Shown in pieces: positions 25,509 to 36,495 of a stretch of 64,000 nucleotides of DNA. The stretch comes from Hemibagrus wyckioides (Eukaryota; Chordata; Actinopteri; Siluriformes; Bagridae), in contig NC_080716.1 of the NCBI RefSeq assembly GCF_019097595.1, positions 8,244,640 to 8,308,639 on the forward strand, given 5' to 3'. Position 1 is the first letter of the stretch. Each line of letters begins with the position of its first letter. A program made the position numbers and the translations under genes. Under the pieces are notes generated by a model, which searched no databases, was not told the DNA's origin, and was given only the letters and a program-made list of their open reading frames with translations.

Positions 25509-28500
25509 TCAGGTGGAGATTAGCTTCTGTCTGTGAATAAACCTCTTGTTGCACTTTTCTGCTTTGGCCTTCTGGTCTGCTCCTGTAAGGACAGTACAAA
25601 TCAGCTTTGAATTAAGCCATGTTTTCCTAGGTAAATAAACTTCAGCAGCTTCTCTTTACACAAGCACCCCACCATCACCCTTTTACTCTATTTCCTTAAT
25701 GCACACACTCTTTTTGGGTGTGAATGATAAGTGCAAATTGAGGAACACTGTAGCAGTTATAAAAACTGACAAAAATAATTCTTCAGACTGGCGGACTTAG
25801 AAGGCATAATGGACCATGAGCACTGGTGGCTGATTTAGTGCCACTGTCGAAGACAAAAGCTGCATTCGACTCCTCTTGTCAGTATTTAACTGGCAGGTTG
25901 GAACGAGGTCATTACAGAAGTCGAACGCAGCAAAAGTCTCGTCAGATCATGTATTCTACATGCCAGATTATACAACAAAGATCCCCCAACAACAGACCCA
26001 TTATTAAAGAAAAGTACTGCATTCTGTTTAGTTCCTCAGCCAGTGTTGAACCAGGCTGATGCAGAAAAACAGGATCCTATGAACATAAACAAATCCTTGT
26101 AATAGTTGTAATGAACACTCTGGAGAAAAAAAAAAGGAGTGTATTTATGCCTAAGGAAGCAGTTTTAAATAATTTAGTATTTTAATAAAATTACATATTT
26201 AAATATACATTAATATAAAAGTTTGTAGTATTTTAATATATTTTTTAATTAAAAATAAAAAGGTTATTTTTAGTTGATTTCTCAGTGCAAGACCACTGCT
26301 ATTATACTGATCTTAAAAGAGACAGCTACTAGTCTGGTAATGGGAACAGAAAATCTTTGGAATTTAAAAGAAGCGAGTTTTTTGAATGGTGAGAGCAGAA
26401 AGAATTATCTTTAATGTCTCCATCATGACAGGGCAAAAAGGGCAACAATGACTGCTTCCTGTGTCCTTAGGCCCAATCTTTGGCTTGTAAAACATGTATT
26501 CTACAAGCAGAACATTGATACTATTACGACAAGAATTTATGTTCATAGGATCCCATTTTCTGCATGAGCCTGAACAGACTGAATCATGGGTCTGTTATTA
26601 CAGGATCTTTATTGTTTAATCGAAAATGTGGAATGTGTCATCTAAACGTATGTTACTGGGATCATTTCATAGCATGATTTCATTTCATGACCATTTTCTA
26701 AAGTACATTATAACATTTTACTCTAATATTTTCTAGTCGAATTAACTTAAACTCAATCATTGTCATAAGGCTTGCAAAACCTTTCAGAGAGCATCATGAC
26801 TGATCAGTGAGTGAATCAGTCCTAATGCTGCCTTGCCTTAAACTATTGTTGTTGAGTATGTGATCCCACATGTGTTTAAGATAAAAACCCTTTATCTTAA
26901 ATAACCAGAGATGAACATTCAGAACTCAAACTCACCCCACTCCTTATTTGTAAATTGCACTGCTGCTCCTTGATGGAGTCCACGCTTCTTTTCCAGAGAG
27001 AGAAGTTCAGCATCTGAAAAAGACACAGTAAATTCAGGTGAAGTCTCTTGTTTGCTGTTGCAAAACAACCACAGAGCTTCCATTCACGCAAGCAAATAAA
27101 CTAACAGATGACCAGTCATTTCCTACAAATTCTGACCTGGGATTCTCATGACAGCAACATTACAAACTATAAATAAATGATGATGCTTTGAAGCTACAAT
27201 CTGACTGCTCTATTCAATTCCTCACACTTATTATAGAATAAAATATAATTATCACATGTGTAGTTTAATATACTTGAACCTCTGCTCTCACCACTTTACT
27301 TTACTTGTTTTTTTTTTAATTGTACTTATTGCCTAAAACTAGCAAAAGATGTTAAAACACATTGTTCTGGGCAGAGTATGCAATTCACATCAGCAGCGAA
27401 CAGCCGGCGTTCCATCCAGCATCATCTCTACTCAAAATATAGCCTGAGTTTGATACCATTTCCCCTTCAAACAGCTCACTATCAAGCATTTGAAGCAGAT
27501 ATACACATTACTGGACAGTAAATACTGAACATTACAGCAAGGCTTACACGTATTTATCCCTTAGCAATTTTTTCTGTCCTTTAAAATGTCATAGTAACTG
27601 AGCTGGTAATGTCCGTCTGGTTACAGTAACTGACAACTGTGAACGTCTCACAAGAATAATAAACATGCAGCGTTATCCAAAAACAATCTCTATGCACATG
27701 ACAAATATTTCAGTATAAACTTAATGTGTTTCAGGGTGGAGTGTTCTGTTAAACACATATACACTGGCTTGTTTTGTTTCCTTACTGGTTGTTCTCTGGG
27801 TTCCTGAGCCATACAGACGTGCTTGGATGAAATCCATAGCTGATTTCTGCATGGAGGTATTGCCAGACCCGTCCTTCACCCGCATCACCCTGCAGTTACC
27901 CTGCAAACTAAAGCAAGGGAAATTGTGGCATTCATATCATTTCATAAACAAGTGACAAGTCAGTTTTCTACCACGGATGTGTTTGATTATTGTTGGGCTG
28001 TGAATCTGATCTGTACTGTAACATAACTTATTAAACCAGTGCCACATGTTGGATTGCTGTTTTTGTTTTTTCAACATGGCACTGTATGTAACATGGTATG
28101 TGGTAAAATGGTTCATTTTCCTGAGCCTAAGTGTTAGTATACTAAGAGTTAGCACTAAACCACAAGTTGAAGTGTTTGCCTCAAAAAGTATCATCCATTT
28201 TTTTTGCATTAATGCTACCAATCCCATTTCTGACAATACTGATACTGAACTCTGAGTATCAGCCACTAGCTGATCCAGTACAGACATCCTCACAGCAACA
28301 GTCACTACCTTCTGTAGCTGTTATGCCAGAAATCACAGATGTTGTGCATCAAGCTGCAGTTTAACACAATTTGTGCTCCTGTGCAAAAGCACTGCTGTGC
28401 CAGTCTACATCCAGGTGCATTCTAGCCACATGGATTAGACTGAACACATCGAATTTTACTGCAGTCATTTTGTTCTGTACACTTCCTCATAATCATGTGC

Positions 28501-29909
28501 AAGAACATCTAGTTGTATTCATAAATGTTTCAGCCTACCGTTTGGACACTTTCTTTGACTTCTTCATTTTTATTTTCTTCTCTTTCTGCTGCTCAGCTGC
28601 AGGACAAAATAGCCTCCAATAAGCCAAAGAGAAATACAACCAAGGTAGTCTACCAACTAAAGAGATAATGCCTAATCTGATCAGAGTTGGGAAACTACCA
28701 CAAAAATTTTAGATCTTACCTTGATCATCTGGCAATGATGGTGGTCTAAACAGAAACAACAAGAATACACAATTATACAAGTGAATATGAAGTGTGTGTG
28801 GTGTATACATATGTTAGTATAAAAACATCACTTACTTCTGGACCACTGTTTCAAATTCTTCTAAGAGAGCTTCTGGTAAAAGTCTGCTTTTCTTCGAAGC
28901 ATTAAACAATACATGAGTAATAATTAGAGCTTAGAAACATTAGGCAATTACAAAAAGACTTTAAAACATTTGCATTGCTTAAATATGAAAGTTTACTATG
29001 CAAAGGTTTGTACCTTTTGTTCTTGGAAAAGTAACTGTCTTTTTCGCCTCTTCTCCTTCAGTAACTCTTTCTCCCTGATAAACAAAGTATAATTACTACA
29101 CAGTTGAAAAATGTATAAATATAAATACTTCCTGTATGGGGCATGTTATACACAATGCTCTCATGTAAATCAGTTCAGTTCCTATGATGGACATAAACAA
29201 CAGAACAGGGCTGACCTTAGCATTAAAAAAAGGAATCTACAACTAGCTTGTAATTTCTCAGACACTCATGCCCATGTCTAAACCAAAACCAATTTACTGA
29301 ACAAATGAGTAGCTTGTGCATCTGACATCTACAAGTTTCTCTCATGACTCAGCAGTATGAATCTACTTAACCTACTTATTCACCAAACTTTGATCATATT
29401 TATATACAACACCCTGCATGTATTTGTCAGCTGGACTGGTCCAATGGTCATTTACTCTGAAAGGGATCTTTACAATCAGTGCAATCTGAATTTCTGATGT
29501 ATACGGTTCGGAGTCGACTCTTAGGAATCGACTCCCAAGCCATGTTTTCCTTAACTGCAGATTAGCTTGCAAAGACGATTTGTAATTATATGTGGCGTGG
29601 GATTAAAACGATTCGTAATATATCCCTACTTCATACATAGTTTGACTACAGAGACTGAATATATTGTCCATGTGCTGAGTAGTGCACTGTACTAGCCGTA
29701 AGGAGTGATTCAGACAGACTAGCTAGCAGCCCCAGATCTGTGTACCTTTTCACTGAATCCCGTGCGTCTTTAACGCTCTTTAACGCGACTGCTTTCGACG
29801 CATCAAATGTGACTTCCTCCGGTCCCTCATCATCGCTCTGATCAGACATTTCCTCTCTTAACTCTTTTTCTTCTCTGGGCTCTGAGTACCCACGTTGAAG
29901 TCTCGCCAT
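25509..29909 (-). CDS. nol7: Nucleolar protein 7 (NOL7)
   Basis: Eight coding exons on the minus strand: 29909-29746, 29074-29014, 28891-28836, 28745-28720, 28596-28539, 27889-27786, 27013-26936, 25582-25509. Phases close to 621 nt (206 aa). The N-terminus is acidic (SDQSDDEGPEEVTFDASKAV); then come a basic helix (REKELLKEKRRKRQLLFQEQ) and LLPEALLEEFETVVQK. A lysine-rich stretch follows, then FIQARLYGSGTQRTT and AAVQFTNKEWG, which match the C-terminal core of NOL7. NOL7 is a nucleolar protein of early pre-rRNA processing (small-subunit processome). The neighbour ranbp9, converging tail to tail, is also the human neighbour on 6p23. Exon 4 is a 26-nt microexon. Exon 6 has two tandem CTGCAG acceptors; only the inner one keeps the frame. 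Exons 2-3 are duplicated at 56220-56456 (+) and 60788-61012 (-). Confidence 0.93.
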
Positions 29910-30144
29910 ATTGAACTCGACAAATACTAAAGACGAACTACATGAAGAAGGAGCAGGTTTAGCACAAAACATCGCCCCCTAGCGGTGTGGGGTATGATGT
30001 GGCTTTAACTTGCAAGTAAACTGCAATGCGAATTTTTTTAAATTGTATTTTTTGTGCCCAACGATTATACAACTCTGGAAATAATATATTTGATTGAATA
30101 ATATTACAGATTTTTTTTAAATTGTTAAACATAAAAGTTGTTTA
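29910..30144. promoter_or_regulatory. nol7 upstream region
   Basis: Sequence immediately upstream of the nol7 start. There is no TATA box at a convincing spacing. Beyond about 30000 it turns AT-rich and then meets a LINE fragment at 30145. Confidence 0.35.
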
Positions 30145-30722
30145 TAGAAGTTGGGGTCAACAGTTCAGAGTAATGGAGAGTGTGGGAAAGAGGTAAAGAA
30201 GTGAGTGCAGGCAGGTTGGAAAGGGTGGAGAAAGGTGTAGGGAGTTCTGTTTGATAGAAAAATATCAGCAAGAATCAAGGGGAAGGTGTACAGGACAGTG
30301 GTGAGACCGGCCATGCTGTATGGTTTAGAGACAGTATCACTTAGGAAGAGACAGGAGTTTCTGAGTTACAGACAGGTTCTCTTTGGGAGTGAGACGGTTG
30401 GACAGGATTAGGGACAAGTACATCAGAAGGACAGCTCATGTTGGACGTTTGGGGGACAAAGTTAGAGAGGCCAGATTAAGATGGTTTGGACATGTTCAGA
30501 GGAGGGAGAGTGAGTATATCGGTAGGAGAATGTTGGACATGGAGCTGCCAGGCAGGAGGCAAAGAGGAAGGCCAAAGAGGAGGTATATAGATATAATAAA
30601 TGAGGATATTAAACTAGTGGGTGCAAGTGTTGAGGATGCAGAAGAAAGGGATAGGTGGAGAGAGATGATTCGCTGTGGCGATCCCTGAAGGGAAAAGCCG
30701 AAAGAAGAAGAAGAAGAAACAT
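30145..30722 (+). mobile_element. 5'-truncated RTE-type LINE, 3' end
   Basis: The 3' terminal part of a non-LTR retrotransposon reverse-transcriptase frame with several frame breaks. The last intact stretch (30383-30688) contains AHVGRLGDKVREARLRWFGH, GRRQRGRPKRRY and a terminal RWREMIRCGDP, typical of RTE-clade elements in fish. It ends in a (GAA)n tail near 30702-30718, as expected for this clade. It is dead on arrival: no endonuclease or polymerase catalytic motif is present. Confidence 0.85.
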
Positions 30723-30981
30723 AACAGTTGTTTATACGTATCACAATGAAATACATAAAATACAATATTCTGGTTGTTAATAGATAACTGGAAAGCAACT
30801 AGCTTAAAGGCTAGATTGAAGGACACATAATAATTTACTAAATTAGTATATAGTGTGTGGTTTGGGGGTGTGATTTCTGTCCAATGTTCAATTTCGTATA
30901 CACTCTCCACTTTACCCACTCAGTTAACGTCTACCATCCAAAACTTCAGTCATCCATCTCCTGCACTTCAACACCAACATA

Positions 30982-32229
30982 CACTATATTGCCAAAAGTA
31001 TTTGCTCACCCATCCAAATAATCAGAATCAGGTGTTCCAATCACTTCCATGGCCACAGGTGTATAAAATCAAGCACCTAGGCATGCAGACTGTTTTTACA
31101 AACATTTGTGAAAGAATGGGTCGCTCTCAGGAGCTCAGTGAATTCCAGCGTGGAACTGTGATAGGATGCCACCTGTGCAACAAATCCAGTTGTGAAATTT
31201 CCTCACTCCTAAATATTCCACAGTCAACTGTCAGCTGTATTATAAGAACGTGGAAGTGTTTGGGAATGACAGCAACTCAGCCACGACGTGATAGGCCACG
31301 TAAACTGACGGAGCGGGGTCAGCGGATGCTGAGGCGCATAGTGCGAAGAGGTCACCAACTTTCTGCAGAGTCAATCGCTACAGACCTCCAAACTTCATGT
31401 GGCCTTCAGATTAGCTCAAGAACAGTGCGCAGAGAGCTTCATGGAATGGGTTTCCATGGCCGAGCAGCTGCATCCAAGCCATGCATCACCAAGTGCAATG
31501 CAAAGCGTCGGATGCAGTGGTGTAAAGCACGCCGCCACTGGACTCTAGAGCAGTGGAGACGCGTTCTCTGGAGTGACCAATCGCGCTTCTCCATCTGGCA
31601 ATCTGATGGACGAGTCTGGGTTTGGTGGTTGCCAGGAGAACGGTACTTGTCTGACTGCATTGTGCCAAGTGTAAAGTTTGGTGGAGGGGGGATTATGGTG
31701 TGGGGTTGTTTTTCAGGAGCTGGGCTTGGCCCCTTAGTTCCAGTGATAGGAACTCTGAATGCTTCAGCATACCAAGACATTTTGGACAATTCCATGCTCC
31801 CAACTTTGTGGGAACAGTTTGGAGCTGGCCCCTTCCTCTTCCAACATGACTGTGCACCAGTGACCAAAGCAAGGTCCATAAAGACATGGATGACAGAGTC
31901 TGGTGTGGATGAACTTGACTGGCCTGCACAGAGTCCTGACCTCAACCCGATAGAACACCTTTGGGATGAATTAGAGCGGAGACTGAGAGCCAGGCCTTCT
32001 CGTCCAACATCAGTGTGTGACCTCACAAATGCGCTTCTGGAAGAATGGTCAAAAATTCCCATAAACACACTCCTAAACCTTGTGGACAGCCTTCCCAGAA
32101 GAGTTGAAGCTGTTATAGCTGCAAAGGGTGGACCGATTTCATATTGAACCCTATGGATTAGGAATGGGATGTCACTTAAGTTCATATGCGAGTCAAGGCA
32201 GGTGAGCGAATACTTTTGGCAATATAGTG
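30982..32229 (+). mobile_element. Complete Tc1-like DNA transposon, copy 1
   Basis: Terminal inverted repeats begin CACTATATTGCCAAAAGTAT and are flanked by TA on both sides (30980-30981, 32230-32231), the TA target duplication expected for Tc1/mariner. The length is 1248 bp, identical to copy 2 at 38505-39752. One uninterrupted transposase frame fills it. It lies between nol7 and the phosphatase fragment. Confidence 0.95.
31083..32147 (+). CDS. Tc1-like transposase, copy 1
   Basis: An intact frame of 354 aa from the ATG at 31083, or 343 aa from the ATG at 31116 ([13 protein letters not shown]), close to the usual Tc1 length. The N-terminus carries the paired-type helix-turn-helix DNA-binding domain ([19 protein letters not shown]), followed by a GRPR-like hook ([11 protein letters not shown]). 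The DDE nuclease is present: first Asp in WSDQSRFS, second Asp in FQHDCAP, Glu in [10 protein letters not shown]. Exactly 34 residues separate the last two, so it is DD34E. The usual DES after the first Asp is DQS here. It cuts and pastes DNA bearing its terminal repeats. Frame and ends are intact, so activity is possible but untested. The long antisense frame at 31439-32185 is a shadow. Confidence 0.93.
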   Translation: MQTVFTNICERMGRSQELSEFQRGTVIGCHLCNKSSCEISSLLNIPQSTVSCIIRTWKCLGMTATQPRRDRPRKLTERGQRMLRRIVRRGHQLSAESIATDLQTSCGLQISSRTVRRELHGMGFHGRAAASKPCITKCNAKRRMQWCKARRHWTLEQWRRVLWSDQSRFSIWQSDGRVWVWWLPGERYLSDCIVPSVKFGGGGIMVWGCFSGAGLGPLVPVIGTLNASAYQDILDNSMLPTLWEQFGAGPFLFQHDCAPVTKARSIKTWMTESGVDELDWPAQSPDLNPIEHLWDELERRLRARPSRPTSVCDLTNALLEEWSKIPINTLLNLVDSLPRRVEAVIAAKGGPISY

Positions 32230-32231
32230 TA

Positions 32232-33712
32232 TCTAGAAGTGTAAATGTGTAGCTAATGCTCAGTACTCAGTGTGCTATTCTCTTCATTTGGGCAAATTTA
32301 GATAATGATTTTTATCTGTGTGGTGATGTTTATTCCCAACAAAATGCATACTGATGCATACTGTACACTGTAATTGACAATTAAACCCGATTTAATTTTT
32401 TTTAAAAAAAGGTGCTTTATTGTTAAATAGATACAAATATGTGCTTGCTTATGGATTATATGCAACGTCTTGCATTCCTTCATCTTTAGTGATGCTTTAT
32501 TCTGGTCAGGGACACTGTTGGCCTGGATAATATATCAGTAACACTGTCATGAGGCGTGAATACTCCATCTCAGGGCCCTGTGAATACACATTTACACCTA
32601 AGGGCTATTTATCCCAGCCAATTAACCTACTCGTATCTTTTAAGCAGGTGGAAGGAGACCAGAGAATCTGGAGGAAACCTGTATGCACATGTGGAGTTAT
32701 GTATGGAACAGGATTGGACCAGTGTTCCTGGAGTTTTGAAGTAGCAGTGGGTAGCGTGGTGACTGAGATGACTGACTTTAACTAGAAGGTCATTGAGAAA
32801 TTTGCAAGCCAGAAGGAAATGAGAGCAAAATGGTTTTTCAATTAGTGCCACTGGCCTGTGATTAGGCAACTTTCCAGTGTGTGTGTGTGTGTGTGAGTGT
32901 GGTTTTTTAATGAGTACCTTCATTACTGATAATAAACCCATATTGAATTCAAATTCACTGATTCATAGTTCATTTGTTGCTTTATCACAGTAACATTTTC
33001 AATATTTTATCTTAGCAATAATGATACATAATCACCTGATAAATGGCTATTTACAGTCCTGCATTACTAAGTTAAGTGTGTTTGTGCCCCTACCGCCCAC
33101 CCCTTTTAGCACCAGTCACCACTGTGCATTTGACTATGTAATGTCACTGATGGATGACAAATAAAAGGAGAAAAAAATAGATAATAAATTTGAATAAAAA
33201 TCTTAATTAAACTTAATAATCTGTTGGATCTTGACATGTTCAGTGTGATTGGCAGCAGTTATAGAAATCTCTGGATCTGTCCTAGAGGGATGAACATGAT
33301 TCTATTTTTATTTTTTGTTTTGATGATGCTGATAGAGTGCACTGTACAAAATATCACAATCTCCAATAGTCACACAGAAGGCCAGAGCATATAATTTACA
33401 TCATTTTATACTCTGCAATCTGGCAACCCCCCTATAGTGGTGCACTGCAGGTACACATACACACCCACTCACACACTCAAGCTGCAAACTGATGATTAAA
33501 GCTCAGAATTGAAGTGAACAAGAATCCTTGCTGGCTTGGCATAGGACTGATTGAGGAAACAATCCAATTATTTGCCACACTATTATTGTGTGTCAATATA
33601 TAATCACACTTTCACTGTTTTATATTGCTGTTTTATACACAATAGTTACCACGGGTGTTTTGGTTTTAATCAGTGCTGCTGCAAGCCTGACTTGAACGTT
33701 CATTGTCCTCAG
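32232..33712. other. Intergenic, repeat remnants
   Basis: Contains a dispersed repeat (about 32525-32745) related to 820-1097 and a (TG)n run near 32876-32897. No exon is recognised until the phosphatase fragment at 33713. Confidence 0.5.
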
Positions 33713-34005
33713 TAACATTTTGGAACGGGTTAAAGCCGAGGGCTTACTGGACGTGAAGAGTTTACGCACTCAGAGACCACACATGGTCCAAACTGTGGTA
33801 AGAATCTTTTACACACAAGTGCCTGATTTGTGGAAAAATAACTAGGTCCTGTCACTGTTAGTTTAATACTTCTTATCAATATGTGATAGTGTACTAACAT
33901 GTAAACAATTATGTTTTTTCATTCTTTCAGGAACAGTATGACTTCTGCTACAAAGTGGTATAAGATTTTGTAGATATTTTCTCAGACGATGCTAATTTCA
34001 AATAA
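33713..34005 (+). pseudogene. 3' terminal exons of a receptor-type tyrosine phosphatase (PTPRE/PTPRA-like)
   Basis: Two exons survive, 33713-33797 and 33931-34005, each with proper AG acceptor and, for the first, a GT donor. They encode [27 protein letters not shown] and EQYDFCYKVV, then a stop at 33961-33963, then DFVDIFSDDANFK and a second stop at 34003. This matches the end of the second phosphatase domain of PTPRE (nearer) or PTPRA. The first exon lacks about four codons after LLDV, and the in-frame TAA stands where the family has Gln. No upstream exon of the domain is visible, including the HCSAG signature. It is best read as a pseudogene remnant. A broken first-domain fragment lies inverted at 40922-41139. 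Confidence 0.82.
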
Positions 34006-34345
34006 CTTTTCCTTTCTTCACTTCTGAAAAAACACTTTCACATTTGTTCTGCTTTCAGTTAGAAGAAACTCTTGCTATGGGTTCATAATACTCTATGCAC
34101 TTGATCTTGATCTTTCTCTTGTTAAGCACTGAAATAAGTGCAGATTTTTTTGTACATAAGCAATTCCTCGATTGTGAAACCACTTGATAATGATTTGAAA
34201 CATTTGCATTTAGACTGTAGTCTCTTTGTACTTTGTTAAATAATGAAATTGTTTTATTTATATATTTTGGGTACAGGGCTGAATGAGAACATTTTTAGAT
34301 AATCAACATATATTTTTCATTTGTACATTGCCTGCTACTGTTTTA

Positions 34346-34376
<31 letters not shown>

Positions 34377-34989
34377 GTTGTTGTTGTTGTTATTAGTGAA
34401 AAGGGAGCAGGTGTTAGGTATTTTGTAAAAATCTGTTTTACTCTGGTATTCTGTATGAAGTCTGTTTAACAAATATTCATTGTTCACAACTGCTAAGTTA
34501 ACAATTCAGTTTCAGCTGAAAGTGTAGAAGATGCGTTATATTCAGGTATGCTTGTTAAATGGCCCATCATCATTCAGCTGGAATTTCTGCTGCCAAAAGT
34601 GGAGACATTGATACCAAACAGACCCCATTATAGAAAGAAAGAAAGAGATGACTTAAAATACTCTTTACAGATACATAATTTCATTTAAGGTGCCTGAGGT
34701 GGAATTCTAAAGAATCAGATGGATACTTGCATATAGATAGATAGAGTTTTAGATGGAATTATTGGTCTGGTTATGGATGTGATTTAAGAAATCTGAGCAA
34801 ATGGGTTGATTATTCCACCCACTCCATATTCTGTTTTAATTTCAATGAGCAGTAATTGCTAGCTGGAGAATATTAACTACATTATACATAGCTAATTATC
34901 TAATGACTTTAGCATGTGAAAGAATGGAGAAGAAGGTTACAGGAAATTTGTATGGATTTGTGGGAAGTAAATGGCAGAAGAAACAAACA
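34006..34989. other. AT-rich sequence, possible former phosphatase 3' UTR
   Basis: Contains a (TTA)n/(TTG)n microsatellite near 34350-34394 and no recognisable coding sequence. It ends at the boundary of the inverted repeat. Confidence 0.5.
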
Positions 34990-36495
34990 GCAGCTTTATA
35001 TAATACAAGGTCCTCTGAAGGTATTCTGAATTGTTCATTTCAACATCTCTTTTCTGTTGTTTTATCAAGCAGCTTGGAACTGCAACAATAGTAAATCAAG
35101 AATGAAGCAGAAGTAAAGAATGTCACTTTTTATTTCTTTACCCAAAAGAAAATAAGAACATGAATGAATTAAAAAACATGGAATAATGTTTTTAACATGA
35201 ATAAAAGTTTTACAAAAGATTATAAAAATGTCACAAACATTGCCTTTTCATGATCTGAGTAAGACTTTCTCCCACATAATACACAAGCAATTGATGCCCC
35301 TGGTTTTATTTACTGATGAAGATAGATGAAGACTCCTCCTTAGCATTATACATGCCAAGATTAGAGAATTACAGATTTTAAAGTATTACACAAATTATAC
35401 AGTAGAGGGGTATCTAAAGGGCAAGCCAGGAAGTCGGGGTGTCCGGCAACGAGGATGCAGCTCCAGTATCAACTACATCTGTGAGGATCAATGTCATACA
35501 TTTTAAACACAAAAATCATACATACCTTTAGTTCAATTTAATTCACATTTCAGTGTGATTCATGCGTTTTATGTAGCATGTAATTATTTGACATGTGTTT
35601 ACCACTGACTCAAAAATCATGAGCAGTACACTGACCCTTTCTCTGGTCAGCATGATACCTCATGTAGAAAAGGTTGGGAACAGCTTAGCACTAAGCAGAG
35701 GGAGGGTTGAAGGCCTTATCCTATTATTTACATTACTATGATTACCAATTAATGATAATTACCTCATGTTTTTTATTTATACCACACCCCAGTAACTGTA
35801 TAGTGTATTGTAAGACCTGCATCTTGTTTTATCACTTCAATGTGGAGCTCCATTCTTTTCTGCCATTGTGTTCATGCTTGTGTTTTTAGATTAAATAATA
35901 TATTATATAATACATAAATACATTATATAATATAAAATGCTATTTTTTACATTTTAGTGAACCATTTAAAGACTGTGAAATTCTTTAAAAAGGATCTGTA
36001 TATAAGTGAAAAATTCATTTTGTGTTGCTTTTTAAAGGAAAAATATACAGATATACTGATGACTAAAAATACTCAGAATGAGACTGAAATAGGAACAAAT
36101 ATAAAAATTTATTAAAATAAAGCATATAAGCACTATACAGATATAAGTTTATTTACAATCAATTCTACTTATCTATTTATGAACTATAGGGTATTTATGG
36201 GAATGGGAGAGTGGGACAGGAATAGAGGGATAGATTAATAAGGGATGATTATTAAGGGATAAGGGATCTTAAGATAGGGTTAAGCCCTTCTTCAGTCCTG
36301 GGGTTCACTGTACAACCTGTAGGAAAAAAAGAGATTTTAAAAATATTACATTAATCTACAATAGAAATAAATAAATTAATTCATACTCACGTATGGAGAG
36401 CCTGAGCAATGTAGGACAAAGAAGTGAGAGAAAAGAAGAAATATGAAATGAAACAGAGGAAGAAAAGATGAAGAGGGCAAAGGGAAAGACATTGC

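Noticed and set aside
28046..28255. Frame inside nol7 intron 5, with a relative at 56722-57030
   Set aside because: Intronic sequence copied with the nol7 duplication; it carries no protein signature and runs into a Tc1 fragment at the copy.
31439..32185. Long minus-strand frame of 248 codons (and its twin at 38962-39708)
   Set aside because: Exactly antisense to the transposase frames of the two Tc1-like elements, with no recognisable domain; it is open only because the sense strand is coding.
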